Shown: piece by piece, positions 60,726 through 64,000 of the stretch
Layout: every line of letters starts with the position of its first letter
Position numbering within the stretch: the stretch's first letter is position 1
NCBI RefSeq assembly: GCF_031191205.1
Contig: NZ_CP133470.1
Span: forward strand, 7,501-71,500
Direction of reading: 5' to 3'
Length of the DNA stretch: 64,000 bases
DNA from: Haemophilus parainfluenzae ATCC 33392
Lineage (GTDB): Bacteria > Pseudomonadota > Gammaproteobacteria > Enterobacterales > Pasteurellaceae
Position numbers and translations under genes: made by a program
Notes under the pieces: generated by a model
What the model was told of the DNA's origin: nothing
Seen by the model: only the letters and a program-made list of their open reading frames with translations
The model's database searches: none

Positions 60726-61589
60726 TTACCCTATTATGAGACGTTCTGGTGATTGTGAAAGACTATCTTGAGCCTCCCATGTTTCTAATATATATACTGC
60801 TAAAGAGTGTGCGGCATTAACAACCAACCTTGCCTGTCTAACCTCAGGAATATAGGATTCTGGGCCTCCCCCATGGGCTGAGCTTTCGTGTGTCCTTATT
60901 GATGCTATGCCATCAATTATAGATGTAATACCAGAATTAATTTTCTGTAAATCATCTTGTCCTAATTTACTTAATCCAAACTTAAAATCTTCTTTAACTA
61001 CTTTCCATAATTCTTTTAATATTTGTGTATTAGGTAGTTCTAAACCTTTCTCCAAAATATAAACTTTTAAAATAGACTCTAAAATATTACATGCAGAAGA
61101 AATCGCATCTAATGGATTTGTATTTAAATTTTTTATCGCCCTATCAAATTCTCTATTTATTGACTCCACATTCCTATTTTTGATCAAATCAGACAAAGTG
61201 ATACTAGCAGGCGATAACGATTTTGATGGTAAGATTTTCCCATTAATATATGCGAAACCATGCTTATTTAGTTCTGTTTCTATATTCTCTTTAAATGTTT
61301 TCTTCTTTTCTTCTCGAGTTTTTAGATATCCAAAGGAAACATCATTTCCCGTCACAGGTTTTGTAGCCTCATTAAGCAAGATCTCTAATTTTTGTATTGG
61401 TTCTGAGCAACTATCATTTATATTTGATAATTTGCGTTGAACCTTTTTTTCCCTATTTTCATTAGGAATACTATCTGATGCTATACCTGCAGATAAAAAT
61501 AATGTATCTAATTCTGTATGTGAATTAAATTGAGGTAACTCTTTAGATAAAAAAGCGATAATCTCTAGTGGAATTAACTGTGTACTCAT
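60726..61589 (-). CDS. Abi-C domain (abortive-infection-type) protein, candidate phage defence
   Basis: A 287-residue cytoplasmic protein. The C-terminal 130 residues match the pattern of the Abi_C domain (PF14355-type): DAISSACNILESILKVYI, then ILKELWKVVKEDFKFGL, then a GITSIIDGIASIRTHESSAHGGG motif (the family's R-N-x-x-G-x-x-HG block) and ARLVVNAAHSLAVYILETW. The N-terminal half is low in complexity, lysine- and asparagine-rich, and not recognised. It starts 8 bases after the hrpA stop, with its AAGG ribosome site overlapping that stop codon, so it rides on the hrpA transcript. It has no uptake signal, and is AT-richer than its neighbours. No toxin-antitoxin partner is present. Confidence 0.65.
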   Translation of the reverse strand: MSTQLIPLEIIAFLSKELPQFNSHTELDTLFLSAGIASDSIPNENREKKVQRKLSNINDSCSEPIQKLEILLNEATKPVTGNDVSFGYLKTREEKKKTFKENIETELNKHGFAYINGKILPSKSLSPASITLSDLIKNRNVESINREFDRAIKNLNTNPLDAISSACNILESILKVYILEKGLELPNTQILKELWKVVKEDFKFGLSKLGQDDLQKINSGITSIIDGIASIRTHESSAHGGGPESYIPEVRQARLVVNAAHSLAVYILETWEAQDSLSQSPERLIIG

Positions 61590-61597
61590 AAAAAACC

Positions 61598-64000
61598 TTA
61601 GCTACTAATATTTGTAATCAAATTCAAAATCCGTTTATCCGACACCTGATATTTCGTGCCTAATTGCTGCGCAAATAAACTCACACGCAATTCCTCAATC
61701 ATATAGCGAATTTCCGCAATTTCATCAGAAATCGGTTTGGATTTTGGTAGTTTAGCCAGTAATTGTTGGTAAGCTTGTTGCACTTGTTCCACGCGTAGCA
61801 TCGCAGCACGATCTCGATTCACATCTTGAGCCAGTTTATCGATACGTTTATCAATGGCTTGCAAATAGCGCTGTAAATCTGGTAGGCGATCATAACCGCT
61901 CTTTTGCACAAAACCTGGATAAATCAATCCGCTTAACTGCGCCTTAATATCGGAAAAGGCAAAGGCCATCGTGAAATCCATTTTGCCTTTTAAACGTTGG
62001 TTCAAGGCATGATTAAGGGAGAGAATTTGCTCCACTTTCTGCGCAATATCCACGGTCACTTCGTTAAGGTTTTCTCGAACAAAATCACGCAACTTTTCAA
62101 AACCTGCTTCATCCCACACAAACCCGCCAAAATCGGCAATCAGCTTATCCACCGCACAAGCGATACAATCGTCGATCAAATCCAACACACGACCGAACGG
62201 GGTAAAATACAGCCCCAATTTAGCTTTATTCGGCAATTTTTCATGCAGATATTTAATCGGTGACGGTACATTGAGCAACAATAAGCGGCGCAGACCTTGT
62301 TGCATCGCCACCGCTTGCTCAAACTCTGTTTCAAACAGTTTGATACCTACGGCATCTTTTTCATCTACAATGGCCGGAAACGCTTTGACGCTAAAGCCAC
62401 GTTGTTTTTGTTCATAACATTGTGGTAAATCTGCAAAACTCCAAATATGCAGCCCGCTTTGCTCAATGCCATCATCTGCCACAGCAGAAATACTTTCCTG
62501 CACACGATCTTTTAAGTTGAATTTCAGCTCATCCAAATTCATGGATTCGGCAATTTTCTTGCCGTTTTCATCCACCACACGGAAAGTCATTTTCAAATAG
62601 CTTGGAATTTGTTCCCAATTCCAATGTTCCGCTTCTACGGTAACGCCCGTCATACGACGTAATTCATAAATTAGCGTATCCAATAATGGCTTTTCCAACG
62701 GTACGGCACGACTTAAAAAAGCTTGAGCATAATTAGGTGCGGGCACGAAGTTACGACGATAAGATTTCGGCAGAGATTTAATCAGCGCAATCACCAATTC
62801 TTCACGCAAACCTGGAATTTGCCAATCAAAGCCGGTCATTTCCACTTGATTGAGCAATGGCAACGGAATATGAACCGTCACGCCGTCTGCATCGGTACCC
62901 GGTTCAAATTGATACGTCAGTTTGAGTTTCAAATTGCCTTGATGCCAGAAATTCGGGAAATCCAGCTTGCTCACCTGTTCCGCATCATCATTAATCAAGA
63001 ATGAGCGTTCAAAATTAAGCAATTCAGGATCTTTTTGCTGCGCTTTTTTCCACCAGGTATCAAAATGTTTTTGGGAAACCACTTCCGTACCAATACGCTG
63101 ATCGTAAAATTCAAAAAGCGTACGGTCATCCACCAAAATATCGCGGCGGCGGCTTTTGTGTTCCAACTTCTCTACTTCTCGAACGAGTCGTTGATTTTCT
63201 TTGAAGAATTTATGTTTGGTATTCCAATCCCCTTCCACTAAGGCTGATTGAATAAAGAGCTCGCGGCTTATCGTCGGATCAATAGAACCGTAATTCACTG
63301 GTCGCGCAGCCACAATCGGCACACCGTAAAGCGTGACTTTTTCATCAGCAATCACGGCACCACGGGATTTCGACCAACGTGGTTCGGAATAGGATTTTTT
63401 AATTAAATGCTCGGCAAGTGGCTCAATCCATTCTGGCTCGATTTCCGCCACCATACGCCCCCAAAGTTTGGAGGTTTCCACTAACTCTGCCGCCATCACC
63501 CATTTCGGTTGTTTTTTGAAAAGCACAGAATTGGGGAAAATCGCAAAATGGGCATTATGCGCGCCAAGATATTGTTGTTTTTCCGCTTCTTTTAAACCGA
63601 TATGAGAAAGCAAGCCGCTTAAAAGTGCGGTATGAATTTGCTGATATTCGGCTTTTTCGGAATTAATCGGTAAGCCCATTTCACGCACGGTTAAACGAAT
63701 TTGATGATAAATATCCTGCCATTCACGAATACGTAAATAATTTAAGAAATCCTTTTGGCATTGACGACGGAATTGGTTTTTACTCAATTCTTTTTGTTGT
63801 TCTTGTAGGTAACGCCAAAGATTGAGGAAAGCCAAGAAATCTGATTTTTTATCGGCAAAACGACGATGTTTTTCATCGGAAGCTTGCTGTTTTTCTTGTG
63901 GGCGCTCGCGCGGATCTTGAATAGATAAAGCAGCGACAATAATCATCACTTCATGCAACGCACCTTGTGAAACAGCGGTCAGCAACATCTTCGCTAAACG
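61598..64000 (-). CDS. hrpA: ATP-dependent RNA helicase HrpA, C-terminal part
   Basis: The 3' portion of hrpA; the frame runs off the right edge (the sequence before MLLTAVSQGA reads RLAK), so about 800 of some 1300 residues are visible. The visible part covers the end of the helicase region and OB-fold (DPRERP, FLAFLNLWRYLQEQ, LRIREWQDIYHQI) and the large HrpA-specific C-terminal domain (DUF3418-type). The DEAH and Walker motifs lie outside the window. HrpA resolves stalled ribosome collisions in E. coli. No frameshift is visible in the part shown. The Abi-type gene follows 8 bases later. Confidence 0.95.
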   Translation of the reverse strand, partial: RLAKMLLTAVSQGALHEVMIIVAALSIQDPRERPQEKQQASDEKHRRFADKKSDFLAFLNLWRYLQEQQKELSKNQFRRQCQKDFLNYLRIREWQDIYHQIRLTVREMGLPINSEKAEYQQIHTALLSGLLSHIGLKEAEKQQYLGAHNAHFAIFPNSVLFKKQPKWVMAAELVETSKLWGRMVAEIEPEWIEPLAEHLIKKSYSEPRWSKSRGAVIADEKVTLYGVPIVAARPVNYGSIDPTISRELFIQSALVEGDWNTKHKFFKENQRLVREVEKLEHKSRRRDILVDDRTLFEFYDQRIGTEVVSQKHFDTWWKKAQQKDPELLNFERSFLINDDAEQVSKLDFPNFWHQGNLKLKLTYQFEPGTDADGVTVHIPLPLLNQVEMTGFDWQIPGLREELVIALIKSLPKSYRRNFVPAPNYAQAFLSRAVPLEKPLLDTLIYELRRMTGVTVEAEHWNWEQIPSYLKMTFRVVDENGKKIAESMNLDELKFNLKDRVQESISAVADDGIEQSGLHIWSFADLPQCYEQKQRGFSVKAFPAIVDEKDAVGIKLFETEFEQAVAMQQGLRRLLLLNVPSPIKYLHEKLPNKAKLGLYFTPFGRVLDLIDDCIACAVDKLIADFGGFVWDEAGFEKLRDFVRENLNEVTVDIAQKVEQILSLNHALNQRLKGKMDFTMAFAFSDIKAQLSGLIYPGFVQKSGYDRLPDLQRYLQAIDKRIDKLAQDVNRDRAAMLRVEQVQQAYQQLLAKLPKSKPISDEIAEIRYMIEELRVSLFAQQLGTKYQVSDKRILNLITNISS

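Overview
The window is a contiguous, gene-dense piece of chromosome from a member of the Pasteurellaceae, most likely Haemophilus. The strongest sign is the 9-bp uptake signal AAGTGCGGT or its complement, which I count about 45 times (roughly one per 1.4 kb), often as inverted pairs that double as terminators. Several blocks keep gene orders that I remember from H. influenzae: terC-uvrC-kdsB-lpxK-msbA-comEC-dksA-pcnB-folK, fdhD/fdnGHI-fdhE, udk-dcd-asmA-like-sotB beside afuABC, and hitABC. The bifunctional glutathione gene gshAB, which to my knowledge H. influenzae Rd lacks, points to a relative such as H. parainfluenzae; this species call is an inference. I see no rRNA, tRNA, CRISPR array, insertion sequence or prophage.

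Layout. 1-4.2 kb: guaB, guaA and an AEC-family carrier. 4.2-8.6 kb (minus): a small membrane protein, a metR-azlC-azlD operon and a membrane protein of the so-called site-specific recombinase family that carries a G9 tract. 8.8-14.2 kb (minus): an afu-type sugar-phosphate ABC system with two tandem binding proteins and a CRP site upstream. 14.4-18 kb (plus): udk, dcd, an AsmA-like protein and sotB. 18-24.2 kb (minus): uvrD followed by dppBCDF with no binding-protein gene. 24.4-25.4 kb: a third, orphan AfuA paralogue. 25.5-32.3 kb: formate dehydrogenase genes (fdhD divergent from fdnGHI-fdhE), with a selenocysteine UGA inside fdnG. 32.3-35.8 kb: lipoprotein-holD-rimI divergent from rsmC and a PEBP-family gene, then yeeX. 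36-41.1 kb: serC-hisC-tpx (plus), then a Cof-type phosphatase and the ybeZ-ybeY pair (minus). 41.2-47.4 kb: gshAB divergent from the Fur-boxed hitABC iron importer. 47.4-56.3 kb (minus): terC, uvrC, kdsB, a 59-codon Trm112-like gene, lpxK, msbA and comEC. 56.5-59.1 kb (plus): dksA, pcnB, folK. 59.1-64 kb (minus): dcuC, an orphan Abi-C-domain gene, and the 3' part of hrpA running off the window.

The genes work as several modules: purine synthesis (guaBA), anaerobic energy metabolism (formate dehydrogenase-N, dcuC), nutrient import (afu, dpp, hit), lipid A/Kdo export (kdsB, lpxK, msbA), DNA repair and transformation (uvrD, uvrC, comEC, holD) and RNA metabolism (ybeY/ybeZ, pcnB, hrpA, rsmC, rimI). 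Predicted control sites fit these jobs: CRP sites before afu, the fdhD/fdnG interval and dcuC; a Fur box before hitA; and a TGCGA-N6-TCGCA competence-type CRP-S site before comEC.

The points most worth following are: a pcnB that appears to start at AUU with a 68-residue N-terminal extension; an orphan Abi-C-domain gene tucked 8 bp behind hrpA; three AfuA paralogues whose sugar-phosphate ligands are progressively lost; and a G9 tract, capable of phase variation, in the putative recombinase/membrane gene. No complete novel multi-gene system is evident.
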